DNA from: JBCCGG01 sp039029395
GTDB lineage: Bacteria > Pseudomonadota > Alphaproteobacteria > Kiloniellales > JAKSDN01
Length of the DNA: 64,000 nucleotides
Direction: 5' to 3'
NCBI GenBank assembly: GCA_039029395.1
Contig: JBCCGG010000008.1
Coordinates: 62,001 to 126,000 of the forward strand
The notes below the pieces were generated by a model. The model was not told where the DNA came from, searched no databases, and saw only the letters and a list, made by a program, of their open reading frames with translations. The position numbers and the translations under genes were made by a program. Shown here piece after piece: positions 45,937 to 55,861 of the stretch (positions are counted from its first letter, which is position 1; every line of letters starts with the position of its first letter).

Positions 45937-46734
45937 TCAATTTTCTTCTAGAAACCGCGCGACTTTTTCGTTCACTCGCGCGGGAAACTCCCAAAGTGGG
46001 AAGCCACCGGCCTCTGGCACGCGCCACCGGCGGCAGTTGGGCAGCAGAGCCTCCAGCGCGTCGGCGGCTTGGACGAAATCGGCCATGTCGTGTTCGCCGT
46101 TCATCATCAGGACCTGCGTGTTGAGCTGAGCCAGCGCACCGTCGATCGGCGCAAGCGGGCGGCTGGCCAACCCGCTATCGAGCCACGGGGCGCCCTGGAA
46201 ATCGGCGATGATCGCCTGCTGCTCTTCGGCGCGGCAGGTCTCGGGGCGGGCCCTCATGACGGCGAACCAGCCACCCTCGTCCCACCAGAGGCGGCGGGCG
46301 GTGGCGATCCCCTCGGTCTGGGCGGTCTCGGCAACGCGCGCCAGCATCTGCCCGACCGCTGGCAGGGGGCGGCCCGGGAAGACCGGGGCCTCGAGCACCA
46401 GGGCGCTGAACAGCTGCGGCTTACGACAGGCAAGCAAAAGGCCGGCGGCCGCGCCCAGGTGGGTGCCCCAGAAATGGGCCTGCGCGATACCCACCTCGGC
46501 GAGGGCGCCTTCCAGGCTGTCGGCGTATTCGCTCACCCCATAGGGCCCAGCCATGTCGGTGGATAAACCGTGGCCTGGCAGATCGATCAGGATCAGCCGA
46601 TAGCGCGCTCGGAAGGCTGCAACCTGGGCCGAGAACAGCCGTCTGTCTTGAGACACGCCGTGTGCCAGGACAATCCAGGGGGCATCGGTTGCGGCGTCGT
46701 TCAGGGTCTCGAAGCGGGCAGCGCCGCTGGTCAT
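45937..46734 (-). CDS. Alpha/beta-hydrolase-fold protein lacking the nucleophile serine and catalytic histidine
   Basis: 265 residues. The oxyanion-hole strand APWIVLAHGVSQDRRLF and the DLPGHGLST motif are typical of small alpha/beta hydrolases. However, the nucleophile elbow reads G-T-H92-L-G instead of G-x-S-x-G. The position of the catalytic histidine near the C-terminus reads AGGFPLWEFP instead of AGHFP. Two of three triad residues therefore appear lost, suggesting a non-enzymatic or altered role. Its start overlaps the stop of the SelA-like gene by four bases (ATGA), so they are translationally coupled. Confidence 0.85.
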   Translation of the reverse strand: MTSGAARFETLNDAATDAPWIVLAHGVSQDRRLFSAQVAAFRARYRLILIDLPGHGLSTDMAGPYGVSEYADSLEGALAEVGIAQAHFWGTHLGAAAGLLLACRKPQLFSALVLEAPVFPGRPLPAVGQMLARVAETAQTEGIATARRLWWDEGGWFAVMRARPETCRAEEQQAIIADFQGAPWLDSGLASRPLAPIDGALAQLNTQVLMMNGEHDMADFVQAADALEALLPNCRRWRVPEAGGFPLWEFPARVNEKVARFLEEN

Positions 46735-47915
46735 GGCGTGCCACTCGCCTCGGCTTGAATGGCCGCCTTGAGCTGCCGGGCGACCACCGGGCTCTCGCTG
46801 TCGTGCAGGTTCTCCGCGCCGAGCCACAGGGTGTTGCCGTGGTGGGCGGCGACGAAGATGCGCGGCTCGCCGGCCAGCAGGGCTTTGGAGATGTCCTCGG
46901 CCTGGAGTCCGGCGAGCGGCCCCTCGAAGCCGAGCAAGAGATAGGGTGCCCGTCCTTCATTGGAGATCAGCCATCGCTGGGTCACGCCGTCGATGTCGGC
47001 AAGCGCCTCCGCGATGGCTTCAAGCCGGTCGCGCCAAGCCTCTTGATCGCGCGCGTGGTTCCGCTGCTGATACTCCTCCAGGGCGACCAGCATGCCAACG
47101 ATCTGCTCCTTGCCGACCTTGAGGCTCCGGCCCAGGCCCATGTAGCGGTTCAGAGGATCGCTGACTCCGGTGGTCTCCGCCAGCACGTCGACATCCTGGT
47201 GCTGCAAGGCCATGGCGCGCACCAGAGTCTCGCGACAGGCGACGAAGCCGCTGGCTGCCGGGCCCTGCATGGCCTTGCTCGCGGTAAAGACCACCGCATC
47301 GGCGCCGGTCGCGACCAGGGCCCGCAGGTTGTCGGCCGGTGGCAAGGCCATGGAGCCGTCGACGATGACCCGGATGCTCTTTTGGTGTGCGAGCGCCACC
47401 ACCTGTTCGAGCGGCGGAACGCCGGCCTGGTCCTTGTAGGGCTGGCCCGTGCAATCGTAGAACACGCAGGCGACATCACCGTCGAGCGCGGCGCCGAGGC
47501 GTCCCAAGGAATCCGGTGTGCCGGCGTCGATCAAGCGCAGCTTCGCGCCGGTCGCCCGCACCGAGAAGTCATAGTAGCCGCGATGCTGCTGGAACATGAC
47601 GACCTGGTTGGGTGGCTTGAGGCGACGGGGCAGGGCCTTGATGCGCGCCGGATTTTCGCCGGCGACGCAGGCCGCCACCGCAAGCGTGATCCCGGCCGAG
47701 GCGCCCGGCGTGGCATAGCCGGACTCGGCCCCAGTCGCCGTGGCAATTGCGCGGCCGGCCCGCTCTTGTAGCTCGCTGATCGGCAGAAAGACCCCTGCCG
47801 CTTCGTTCATCGCGGCGATGACGCCGGGGCTCAAGGCCGAGTTGCCCATCTTGGTCCAGGGACCCGTGGCATTGATGACCGGGCTGAGCCCGAGATCCGC
47901 TAAGGCTGATGACAT
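46731..47915 (-). CDS. SelA-like PLP-dependent enzyme (aminotransferase class V fold)
   Basis: 394 residues. The opening PVINATGPWTKMGNS and the YATPGASAGITLAVAA glycine-rich loop are shared with SelA and SelA-like lyases, and the likely PLP lysine is in VFTASKAMQGPAASGF. True selenocysteine synthases lack this lysine context and are longer, so SelA itself is not claimed; a D-glucosaminate-6-phosphate lyase-like or related lyase is a better guess. It precedes and overlaps the degenerate hydrolase gene and follows the FkbM gene by 44 bp. Confidence 0.8.
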   Translation of the reverse strand: MSSALADLGLSPVINATGPWTKMGNSALSPGVIAAMNEAAGVFLPISELQERAGRAIATATGAESGYATPGASAGITLAVAACVAGENPARIKALPRRLKPPNQVVMFQQHRGYYDFSVRATGAKLRLIDAGTPDSLGRLGAALDGDVACVFYDCTGQPYKDQAGVPPLEQVVALAHQKSIRVIVDGSMALPPADNLRALVATGADAVVFTASKAMQGPAASGFVACRETLVRAMALQHQDVDVLAETTGVSDPLNRYMGLGRSLKVGKEQIVGMLVALEEYQQRNHARDQEAWRDRLEAIAEALADIDGVTQRWLISNEGRAPYLLLGFEGPLAGLQAEDISKALLAGEPRIFVAAHHGNTLWLGAENLHDSESPVVARQLKAAIQAEASGTP

Positions 47916-47959
47916 GATCAGATACACCAAAGGCGCTTGGAGGTGAGCCGGGACCAAAG

Positions 47960-48751
47960 CTACGGGATCGTATGGCCGTCGCCAAGCCGGGCATAGACGT
48001 CGCCGGAGGGCTCGTTGGGACCCCGTGCCGCGAGCCAGGCCTCGAGGTCCCTGCGGTCCCGCCAATCGTCGAAGATCAAGCGTTTGCGCTCGCCCAGCGA
48101 GATATTGAAGCGGTAGGGGCCGAGCTGGGCCAGGCGCTCTAGGCAGGCGGCGGCCTGCTCCGGCGCGGCCGGGATGACCTCGAAGGAAAGGGCGGGCAGA
48201 GGCCGGGACAGCCCAGCCAAGACCTCGGCCTCGAAGCCCTCCACGTCGATCTTGCAGAAATCCGGCCGGCCATGGGCGGCGATCAGGGCGTCCAGGGTGG
48301 TGACCTGGACCTCGACCCGCTCCTGCCAGCGGGCGCCGGCAAACCGTCGGTTGGCTGAGACCTGTCGGCGCCAGTCCTCGGACAGGGTCGAGAGGGTCGG
48401 TGTCCCTTGGCTGACCTGCAGGCTGGCCCGGCCGGGTTTGGCGCCCGCTGCCGCTTCTACCAGGGTGACCGCGGGGTGGCGGCCGTAGAATCGCCGCAAG
48501 ACGGTCATGATCCGTGGCTGGGGCTCGAGCGCGACGACCCGGGCACCCAGATGGGTGAAGGCGCGCACCCGGTCGCCCAGATGGGCGCCGATGTCGAAGC
48601 AGAGATCGCCCGGCTTGACGAAGGCCCCGTAGTGGCGCCGCGCTTGGATCCGGCGCAGGGGATTGCCGTGATAGATCACCAGGGAGCGGGCGAGACCGCT
48701 GGCGCGGCGCAAGCGCGCGGCGACGTCGGTGGTTGAGCCTGATGGCGCCAT
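47960..48751 (-). CDS. FkbM-family methyltransferase
   Basis: 263 residues from an ATG; the frame is open upstream but without family similarity. The SAM-binding motif I is LCFDIGAHLGDR, then VVALEPQPR, and the family DFCKIDVEGFEAEVL motif follows. FkbM enzymes O-methylate sugars, lipids or polyketides. It is the first gene of a same-strand group with the SelA-like and hydrolase-like genes. Confidence 0.9.
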   Translation of the reverse strand: MAPSGSTTDVAARLRRASGLARSLVIYHGNPLRRIQARRHYGAFVKPGDLCFDIGAHLGDRVRAFTHLGARVVALEPQPRIMTVLRRFYGRHPAVTLVEAAAGAKPGRASLQVSQGTPTLSTLSEDWRRQVSANRRFAGARWQERVEVQVTTLDALIAAHGRPDFCKIDVEGFEAEVLAGLSRPLPALSFEVIPAAPEQAAACLERLAQLGPYRFNISLGERKRLIFDDWRDRRDLEAWLAARGPNEPSGDVYARLGDGHTIP

Positions 48752-48906
48752 GACGGCCGGAAGCCTACACCCTTGGCCGGCGGAAAGTGCGCATTTCGGA
48801 CGTATGTCCCTCAAATGCCCAATAGCCCGTCCGCGGCCCATTCATGAATTGTTGATCGGGGCTTTGTAAAATTTTCGTCGCAGGTCTGTAGCCGGACGGA
48901 GGAACC

Positions 48907-49653
48907 ATGAGCAAAAAGCGCAGAGCGCCCAGCGCGGGACCATTCTGGGTTTCGAGCGCGCTGCTGGTCGTCGTCTCCGTGGCGGCGGTCGGTTTCGGGC
49001 TGTCGGGCGCACAAGGGATTGCCCGGACGCCGGTCGAACCGATCGCGAGCCCGGCGCCGCCGAGCGCGCCGGAACCCGCCCCGGTCGCGGGGGCCAAGCC
49101 GCCGGCACCCGAGGAGACCGCCCATCAGGCGCGCCTGCGGGCCGAGCTCTTGGGAGAGACTGCCCAGCTTCTGGCCAAGCACCCGCCGCTTCGCTTCGAC
49201 GAGCTCGCGGACGCCGCCGAGACGGTCGAGGTGATCGCCCTGGCCGGCGCCGAGACGATACCACCCGAACCCGACGAGACCCAAGATTACGAGTCCTACA
49301 AGCAGGCCGCCCTGGGCCAGCGTGAGCTGGTCGCCCTGCACATCACCCGCAAGGAGCCCTTCGTGCTCATGCTGTTGTCGGATGGACCGGTCACCTATGA
49401 CGTGCAGACCCAGGTTTCCGGCGCTCTACGGGGTGTGCTGATCTCCTCCTCCGCGCCCTCGACCATCGCGGGCCTGCCGGACGAGGTGCCGCTCGAGATC
49501 GTCACCGACGGCGCCGAGACCGCGCCCTTCGACCGGCGGCCCAGCCCGCGAGACGACCAGGAGATCCTCGAGCGGGAGCTCAGGACGGTCTTCCCCGAGC
49601 AGGAGATCGGCATCAAGCGGCACGACGGACAGCCGGTGATCCTGGTCAGGTAG
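48907..49653 (+). CDS. Membrane-anchored hypothetical protein
   Basis: 248 residues. After a basic N-terminus (SKKRRAPSAG) there is one hydrophobic helix (about 13-33), then a proline-rich linker (about 40-70) and a soluble domain of unknown family with a conserved-looking core LVALHITRKEPFVLMLLSD. It is probably an inner-membrane protein with a periplasmic domain. Its last eight bases overlap the convergent speE gene. Codon use fits its neighbours. Confidence 0.7.
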   Translation: MSKKRRAPSAGPFWVSSALLVVVSVAAVGFGLSGAQGIARTPVEPIASPAPPSAPEPAPVAGAKPPAPEETAHQARLRAELLGETAQLLAKHPPLRFDELADAAETVEVIALAGAETIPPEPDETQDYESYKQAALGQRELVALHITRKEPFVLMLLSDGPVTYDVQTQVSGALRGVLISSSAPSTIAGLPDEVPLEIVTDGAETAPFDRRPSPRDDQEILERELRTVFPEQEIGIKRHDGQPVILVR

Positions 49654-50497
49654 GCACCAGTGCCGCGATATCTGCCGGTAAAGCGAAGGCCGCCCGGTGA
49701 AAGGCCGGGGTGTAGAAGCGCGTCTTCAAGCCGAGCGCCTGGTGGCGTTCGGCGAGCTTGGCCTCGGGCACCTGGCGCAAGGCCGGATCGTCGCTGGCCC
49801 AGCTGAAGGCCATGTAGCCGCCGGCGAAGACCGGCACCGCGACGATGTAAAAGGTAACGTCGGCGAAGACGCTCTTGAGATTGCGGCCGGCCTTGGCGAC
49901 CGCCTCGGGATAGAGGAACGGCATGCCCAATTGGCTGATCACGATGCCGCCGGGATTGAGCCGCCGCTTGCAGTCGGCATAGAAAGACTCTGTGAAGAGC
50001 ACCTCGCCGGGGCCGGGCAGGGGATCGGTGGAATCGACCAGGATCAGATCGAAGCTCTCCTGACTTTCGGCCATGAACTTGACACCGTCCTCGAAGCGCA
50101 TCTCCAGGCGCGGCTCCTCGAAGGCGCCGTCGGCAAGCGCCGGCAGATGCTCGCGGCAGCAGACGACGACCCGCTCGTCGAGTTCCACCAGAGTCACCTT
50201 CTCCACCGGGTGCTTGAAGACCTCGCGCAGGGTGCCGCCGTCGCCGCCGCCGATCACCAGCACCCGCTCGGCCGCGCCATGGGCCAAGAGCGGCACCTGG
50301 GCGATCATCTCGTGATAGGCGCATTCGTCGGCCTCGGTGGTTTGGACGATGCCGTCGAGCGCCAGCGTGCGCCCGAAGCGTTTATGGTCGAAAATCACCA
50401 GATCTTGGAACGGCGATTTCTCCCGGTGGATCTCGCGCTCCACCTGGAAACGGATAATCAGATCCGCCGCGTCGTCCTCGTCGAACCACTGAGTCAT
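49646..50497 (-). CDS. speE: Spermidine synthase
   Basis: 283 residues from an ATG; an upstream extension lacks similarity. The decarboxylated-SAM site VLVIGGGDGGTLREVFKHP, the DERVVVCCREHLP region and the catalytic DLILVDSTDPLPGP motif are all present. It makes spermidine from putrescine. Its start lies 74 bp downstream of a GNAT gene on the same strand; an SAM decarboxylase is not in the window. Confidence 0.96.
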   Translation of the reverse strand: MTQWFDEDDAADLIIRFQVEREIHREKSPFQDLVIFDHKRFGRTLALDGIVQTTEADECAYHEMIAQVPLLAHGAAERVLVIGGGDGGTLREVFKHPVEKVTLVELDERVVVCCREHLPALADGAFEEPRLEMRFEDGVKFMAESQESFDLILVDSTDPLPGPGEVLFTESFYADCKRRLNPGGIVISQLGMPFLYPEAVAKAGRNLKSVFADVTFYIVAVPVFAGGYMAFSWASDDPALRQVPEAKLAERHQALGLKTRFYTPAFHRAAFALPADIAALVPT

Positions 50498-50571
50498 GGG
50501 GGCAGCTTCCTTTCGCGCGGGTTCCCGTGCGGCATCTTCTTCAATTTCATGGCGCGGACAAGAGGGTGCCG

Positions 50572-51033
50572 TCACACCAGCCGCTTCAGGAAGTAAACCC
50601 GGTCGTAACCGTCCTCGGTGCGGCGCTCGGTGATCTGGTATCCGAGGCGCTCATAGAATGGGAAGTTCTCGGTCATCTTGACGTTGGTATAGAGCCGGAT
50701 CCCACCGAGCCCGAGCTCCTGGGCGCGCTCTTCGGCGAAGGTCATAAGGCGGCGGCCCAAGCCCTGGCCGTGGTGGGCCGGGTCGAGCGCCACGTTCTCG
50801 ACGAAGAGGTGGTCGGCGCGCGCCATCAACACGATGAAGCCGGCGACGTCAGCGTCGTGCTCCAAGACATGGACCAAGCCGGCCGCAATCTGGTCCTGGT
50901 AGTCGGCCAGCATGGGCCCGGGCTTTTTGCCCATGCGCGCGACGTACTTGCCGTAGGCCGCCTCCGCGCAAGCTAGTATGGCGGGCAGGTCGGCGGCCCG
51001 GGCCGGTCGGATCGGCGCCGCCCGTTCAGCCAC
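50572..51033 (-). CDS. GNAT-family N-acetyltransferase
   Basis: 153 residues from a GTG that overlaps the end of the glutamate dehydrogenase gene by eight bases. The acetyl-CoA loop is HHGQGLGRRLM, with strand motifs VENVALDP before it and ENFPFYERLGYQI after it. The substrate is unknown; polyamines are conceivable given the adjacent speE, but this is only positional. Confidence 0.92.
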   Translation of the reverse strand: MAERAAPIRPARAADLPAILACAEAAYGKYVARMGKKPGPMLADYQDQIAAGLVHVLEHDADVAGFIVLMARADHLFVENVALDPAHHGQGLGRRLMTFAEERAQELGLGGIRLYTNVKMTENFPFYERLGYQITERRTEDGYDRVYFLKRLV

Positions 51034-54000
51034 CGACCATGGTCTTGAGCTGGCGGTTGGCGACCGCGAGCATCGCGAAGTCCGGCGATCCGGAGGCCTG
51101 CAGCTCGCCGAGCAGCTGCTGGGAACGGGTCACCATCGGCCGCCGGGCATCGGCCCAGGCTTCGATCACGGCATCCGGCTTGGCGCCGTCGGTCGCGCGC
51201 TCCAAGATGCGCAGAGAGAGCCCGGCCTGGTGACCGAACAGGTCGTCGATCACCGCGGTCACCGCCAGCTTGTCCCAAGCGGTATCGGTCGATAGCTGAC
51301 CGGCCGCCCGGCGCAGCCAGTTGAAGCCGAAGCGCTCGCCGATGTTGAAGTAGATCTGGGCCGCCTGGAGCACCGGCATGCCGAGCTGGCGGGCGATCCG
51401 CACAATGTCGCAAACCGGCGCCAAGGGCGCCAGGCCGGCGATCCGCCGGGCCAGGGTCTCCGGCACGTTCTGGCTGATGAAGTCCTTGGCGCGCTTGTCG
51501 AGGATCTCCCGGTCGCGCTTGGAGATCAGACTTTCTAGGTTGTCACAAAGGTCGTGGACCCCACCGCCGAAGGCCTCGATCTCGCTCTTGACGTCGATCG
51601 GCGGCTCGGTCTGGCTCAAGAACCAGGTGGTCACCCGTTCAACCAGGCGGCCGCACTCGATCAGCATGGCGGACTGCACAGACGCCGGCACCTTGTTGTC
51701 GAGCGCCTCGATCTCCTGCCACAGCTTATCGATGCCGAAGATATCCCGCGCGATGATGTAGGCGCGGACAATCTGGTCGGCCGGCATGCCGGTGCGCTCG
51801 CGCACCTCGTGAACGAAGGTGATGCCCTCGCGGTTGACCACCTCGTTGGTGACGACCGTGGCGATGATCTCCCGGCGCAGACGGTGGCCGAGGATCTCTT
51901 TCTTGTACTTCTTGCGCAGATCGGTCGGGAAGTAGTCGATCAGGTCCTCGCCGACGTAGGGGTCGTCCGGCAGGTCCGAGGCCAGCAGCTCGTCGTAGAG
52001 CACGATCTTCGAGTAGGACAGCAGGACCGCGAGCTCGGGCCGGGAGAAGGCGATGCCTTGCTTCTGGCGATCGCCCACGGTCTCGTCGTCGGGCAGGTTC
52101 TCGACCGCCCGGTCGAGCAACCCGGCCCGTTCGAGCGCCCGCATGAAGCGCGCGGTGCGATCGATCAAGTGGGCGCCCAGCTGATGGGTCACCGTGATTG
52201 CCTGGGTTTGCAGGTAATTGTCGCGTAAGACCAGCTCGCCGACCTCGTCGGTCATGCGCTCGAGCAGCTTGTCGCGTTGCTTGCGGGTCATGTCGCCGGC
52301 GCCCTCGACTCCACCCAGCAGGATCTTGATGTTGACCTCGTGGTCCGAGCAGTCGACGCCGGCCGAGTTGTCGATAGAATCGGTGTTGCAGCGCCCGCCG
52401 TTCATGCCGTACTCGATGCGCGCGTTCTGGGTCATGCCCAGATTGGCGCCCTCGCCGACCACCTTGGCGCCGAGCTCCCGGGCATTGATGCGCAGGGCAT
52501 CGTTGGTTCGGTCGCCGGCATCCGCGTTGGACTCGTGGGTCGCCTTGACATAGGTGCCGATGCCGCCGAACCAGAGCAGCTCGATGTCGGCCTTGAGCAT
52601 CGCGGTGATCAGCTCGTTGGGCGTGATCTGATCGGTCTTCAGCCCGAACACCTTCTTCATCTCCGGCGTCACTTTGATCGACTTCGCCTTGCGGTCGAAG
52701 ATGCCGCCGCCCTTGGAGATCAGCTTGGCGTCGTAGTCGGTCCAGGCCGAGCGCGGCAGCTTGAAGAGGCGATCGCGCTCCTTCCAGGTCTTGGCCGCGT
52801 CCGGGTTGGGATCGACGAAGATGTGCATGTGGTTGAAGGCACCGACCAGCTTGATGTGCTGTGACAGCAGCATGCCGTTGCCGAACACGTCGCCCGACAT
52901 GTCGCCGCAACCGACGCAGGTGAAGTCCTCGTTCTGGGTGTCCTTGCCGATCTCCCGGAAGTGACGCTTGACCGACTCCCAGGCGCCGCGCGCGGTGATG
53001 CCCATCTTCTTATGGTCGTAGCCGGCCGAGCCGCCCGAGGCGAAGGCGTCGTCGAGCCAAAAGCCGTAGTCCACCGAGACGCCGTTGGCGATGTCCGAGA
53101 AGGTCGCGGTGCCCTTGTCGGCGGCGACCACCAGATAGGGGTCGTCCTGGTCGTAGCGCACGACCCGGGTCGGTGGGATGACATCGTCGCCCTGCAGGTT
53201 ATCGGTGATATCCAGCAGGCCCCGGATGAAGAGCTTGTAGCAGGCGATGCCTTCGTCCTGGAAGGCCGCGCGCCCGGCATCGGGCGGCGGGGGCTGCTTG
53301 ACCACGAAGCCGCCCTTGGAGCCGACCGGCACGATGACCGCGTTCTTGACCTGCTGGGCCTTGACCAGACCGAGGATCTCGGTGCGGAAATCCTCGCGCC
53401 GGTCGGACCAGCGCAGGCCGCCGCGCGCGACCTTGCCGAAACGCAAGTGCACGCCCTCGACCTTCGGGCTGTAGACGAAGATCTCGCGGAACGGGCGCGG
53501 CAGGGGCAGCTCGTCGATGTTCGAGGAATCGAGCTTGAAGGAGGCGTACCTCTTCTCGCCGCCGCCGGCGCTCTTCATGTAGAAGTTGGTCCTCAGCGTC
53601 GACTCGATGACATTGAGGAAGCGCCGGATGATGCGGTCTTCGTCCAGGTTGGAGACGTCGTCGAGCAGCGCGCGAATGTCCTTGGCGATCGCGTCGGCCT
53701 CCTTGGCGTCGGCGCTGTCCGGGTTGAAGCGGGCTTCGAAGAGGTCGACCAGGCGGCGCGTGATCTTCGGGTTGCGCCTGAGAGTCTCCTCCATGTACTC
53801 CTGGGAGAAGGGTATCTGGGCCTGGCGCAGGTACTTGCAGAAGGCCCGGATCACGATCACTTCGCGCGACGTCAGCCCGGCGGCGAGCACCAGCTTGTTG
53901 AAGCCGTCGTTTTCCATCTCGCCGAACCAGACCCGTCGATAGGCCTCGTGGAAGGCGTCCTTGACCGCCGAGAGGTCGACCGGCGCGCCGTCCTCGGTGA

Positions 54001-55861
54001 CAGTGTCGAAGTCGTTGATCCAGACCGGCTGGCGGTCGTCGGTCAGATGGATCTCGTAGGGCACCTCGCCGATCACCTTAAGTCCCATGTGCTCTAGCAT
54101 CGGCAGCACGTCGCTGAGCGGCACCGGGTTGCCCGCCAGGTAGATCTTGAAGCGCAGCTGGTGGGCCTCGGACTCGATCGGCCGGTAGAGATTCATGGCG
54201 ATCGATTTCGACGCGACCGCGTCCTCGATGCGTTCTATGTCGAAAACCGCGATGTGCTCGTTGTAGTTATCCTGATAGCTCGCCGGGAAGGCCATGGCAT
54301 AGCGCCGCAGATAGCGGATGCCCTGTTCCTCGCCGCGCGCCTCGATCATCGCGCCCTCCAGGCGGTCGACCCAAGAGCGCGCCGCCTCGACCAGCTTCTC
54401 TTCCAGCACGGCGATGTCCACGTCGGGCACCGCGCCCTGGGTGGTGCGCACGATAATGTGCAACCGGGCTAAGGCCTCGTCCGTCAAATGGGTATAGAAG
54501 GTGTCGACCGTGCCTTCGTAGGCTTCGGCCAGGATTTTCGTGACCTTGCGGCGCAGCGCGGAATCGAAGCGGTCGCGCGGTACGAAGACCAGCGCCGAGA
54601 TGAAGCGCTCGAAGGCGTCCCGGCGCACGAACAGTGCGACCCGCTGGCGCTCCTGCAGGTGCAGGATGCCGAGCGCGGTGTCGCACAGCTCCTGGTCTGA
54701 GATCTGGAACAGCTCGTCGCGCGGATAGCTGTCGAGAATGTGCATCAGCGACTTGCCGTCGTGGCTCCTGGGCTCGAAGCCGGCGCGCTCGACGACCCGC
54801 TCGACCTTGTCGCGCAGCATGGGGATCTCGCGCGAGCTGCGGGAATAGGACACCGAGGTGAAGAGGCCGGCAAAGAGCTGCTCGCCCACCACATGGCCCT
54901 TGGCGTCGAAATTCTTGACCGCGATGGTGTCCAAGTGGACCCGCCGGTGGACGGTTGCCTTGCGGTTGGCCTTGGCGACGCGCAGCAGATTGGGTTGCTT
55001 GAGGAAGGCGCTGACCTCGGCCGGCAGGGTGCCCAGGTTGCGCAGGCCCGCGAACATGGAGACCGAGGGGTCGCGCAGTACGCCGAGGCCGCCTTCGTCG
55101 GGCACCCGAGTGATCGCGTCCTTGCCCTTGCCCTCGAAGGTGTAGTGACGGTAGCCCAAGAAGGTGAAGTGGTCGTCGGCCAGCCACTCGAGGAAGGCCC
55201 GGCCGCTCGCGACCTCGTTCTCGGGCACCGGCGGCGGCGTCTTCTGGAAGCTCTCGATCACCTCCTGGAGCTTGCCGCGCATGGTTTGCCAATCCTCGAC
55301 CGCGGCGCGCACGTCGCTGAGCACCGCTTCCAGACCCTCCCGGATCGCCTCGTGGCGCTCGTGGGGCTGCTCGCTGATCTGGGCGTGGATGAAGGATTCC
55401 GAGGCGGCGTCCTTGGGGCCCTCGCCGTGGGGGTAAAGCTCGATAAGCTGGCCCTTGTCGCCGCGGGTCGCATGCAGGATCGGGTGGATCACCAGGTGGA
55501 CTTCCGCCTCTTGGCGGTTAAGCTCGGCCGTCACGGAGTCAACGATGAATGGCATATCGTCGTTGATGATCTCGACGATCGTGTGGCTGGAGCGCCAGCC
55601 GTGCTCCTCCATCTTCGGATTGTAGACCCGCACGCTCGGGGTTGCGGCCTGGCGCTTTTGGGCTAGGCCCAGCAAGGAGAGGGCGGCGCCGTAGAGGTTG
55701 TCCGGGGTCTCGCTCAGGATGTCATCGGCCGGGACATTGGCGTAGAACTGCTCGACGAAGCGCCCGGCAATCGCGGCCCGCTCAGGGGTCAGGCGCTGGC
55801 GCACCCGATTGAGTACCTGCTCGATGAGATCGCTCTTAAGGTCTAGTGTTTTGACAGCCAT
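51026..55861 (-). CDS. gdhB: NAD-specific glutamate dehydrogenase, large (180-kDa) type
   Basis: 1611 residues, the usual length of this giant class. An N-terminal regulatory half precedes the catalytic core with LRWSDRREDFRTEILGL, VPVGSKGGFVVK and DMSGDVFGNGML. The enzyme turns glutamate into 2-oxoglutarate and ammonia with NAD, usually for catabolism under allosteric control. The ATG at 55861 begins the family's typical N-terminus. The gene marks the end of the chromosomal backbone; phage genes start about 290 bp beyond it. Confidence 0.97.
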   Translation of the reverse strand: MAVKTLDLKSDLIEQVLNRVRQRLTPERAAIAGRFVEQFYANVPADDILSETPDNLYGAALSLLGLAQKRQAATPSVRVYNPKMEEHGWRSSHTIVEIINDDMPFIVDSVTAELNRQEAEVHLVIHPILHATRGDKGQLIELYPHGEGPKDAASESFIHAQISEQPHERHEAIREGLEAVLSDVRAAVEDWQTMRGKLQEVIESFQKTPPPVPENEVASGRAFLEWLADDHFTFLGYRHYTFEGKGKDAITRVPDEGGLGVLRDPSVSMFAGLRNLGTLPAEVSAFLKQPNLLRVAKANRKATVHRRVHLDTIAVKNFDAKGHVVGEQLFAGLFTSVSYSRSSREIPMLRDKVERVVERAGFEPRSHDGKSLMHILDSYPRDELFQISDQELCDTALGILHLQERQRVALFVRRDAFERFISALVFVPRDRFDSALRRKVTKILAEAYEGTVDTFYTHLTDEALARLHIIVRTTQGAVPDVDIAVLEEKLVEAARSWVDRLEGAMIEARGEEQGIRYLRRYAMAFPASYQDNYNEHIAVFDIERIEDAVASKSIAMNLYRPIESEAHQLRFKIYLAGNPVPLSDVLPMLEHMGLKVIGEVPYEIHLTDDRQPVWINDFDTVTEDGAPVDLSAVKDAFHEAYRRVWFGEMENDGFNKLVLAAGLTSREVIVIRAFCKYLRQAQIPFSQEYMEETLRRNPKITRRLVDLFEARFNPDSADAKEADAIAKDIRALLDDVSNLDEDRIIRRFLNVIESTLRTNFYMKSAGGGEKRYASFKLDSSNIDELPLPRPFREIFVYSPKVEGVHLRFGKVARGGLRWSDRREDFRTEILGLVKAQQVKNAVIVPVGSKGGFVVKQPPPPDAGRAAFQDEGIACYKLFIRGLLDITDNLQGDDVIPPTRVVRYDQDDPYLVVAADKGTATFSDIANGVSVDYGFWLDDAFASGGSAGYDHKKMGITARGAWESVKRHFREIGKDTQNEDFTCVGCGDMSGDVFGNGMLLSQHIKLVGAFNHMHIFVDPNPDAAKTWKERDRLFKLPRSAWTDYDAKLISKGGGIFDRKAKSIKVTPEMKKVFGLKTDQITPNELITAMLKADIELLWFGGIGTYVKATHESNADAGDRTNDALRINARELGAKVVGEGANLGMTQNARIEYGMNGGRCNTDSIDNSAGVDCSDHEVNIKILLGGVEGAGDMTRKQRDKLLERMTDEVGELVLRDNYLQTQAITVTHQLGAHLIDRTARFMRALERAGLLDRAVENLPDDETVGDRQKQGIAFSRPELAVLLSYSKIVLYDELLASDLPDDPYVGEDLIDYFPTDLRKKYKKEILGHRLRREIIATVVTNEVVNREGITFVHEVRERTGMPADQIVRAYIIARDIFGIDKLWQEIEALDNKVPASVQSAMLIECGRLVERVTTWFLSQTEPPIDVKSEIEAFGGGVHDLCDNLESLISKRDREILDKRAKDFISQNVPETLARRIAGLAPLAPVCDIVRIARQLGMPVLQAAQIYFNIGERFGFNWLRRAAGQLSTDTAWDKLAVTAVIDDLFGHQAGLSLRILERATDGAKPDAVIEAWADARRPMVTRSQQLLGELQASGSPDFAMLAVANRQLKTMVGG

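Noticed and set aside
46731..47915. True selenocysteine synthase (SelA)
   Set aside because: The length and PLP-lysine context differ from SelA, and no selB, selD or tRNA-Sec is nearby.
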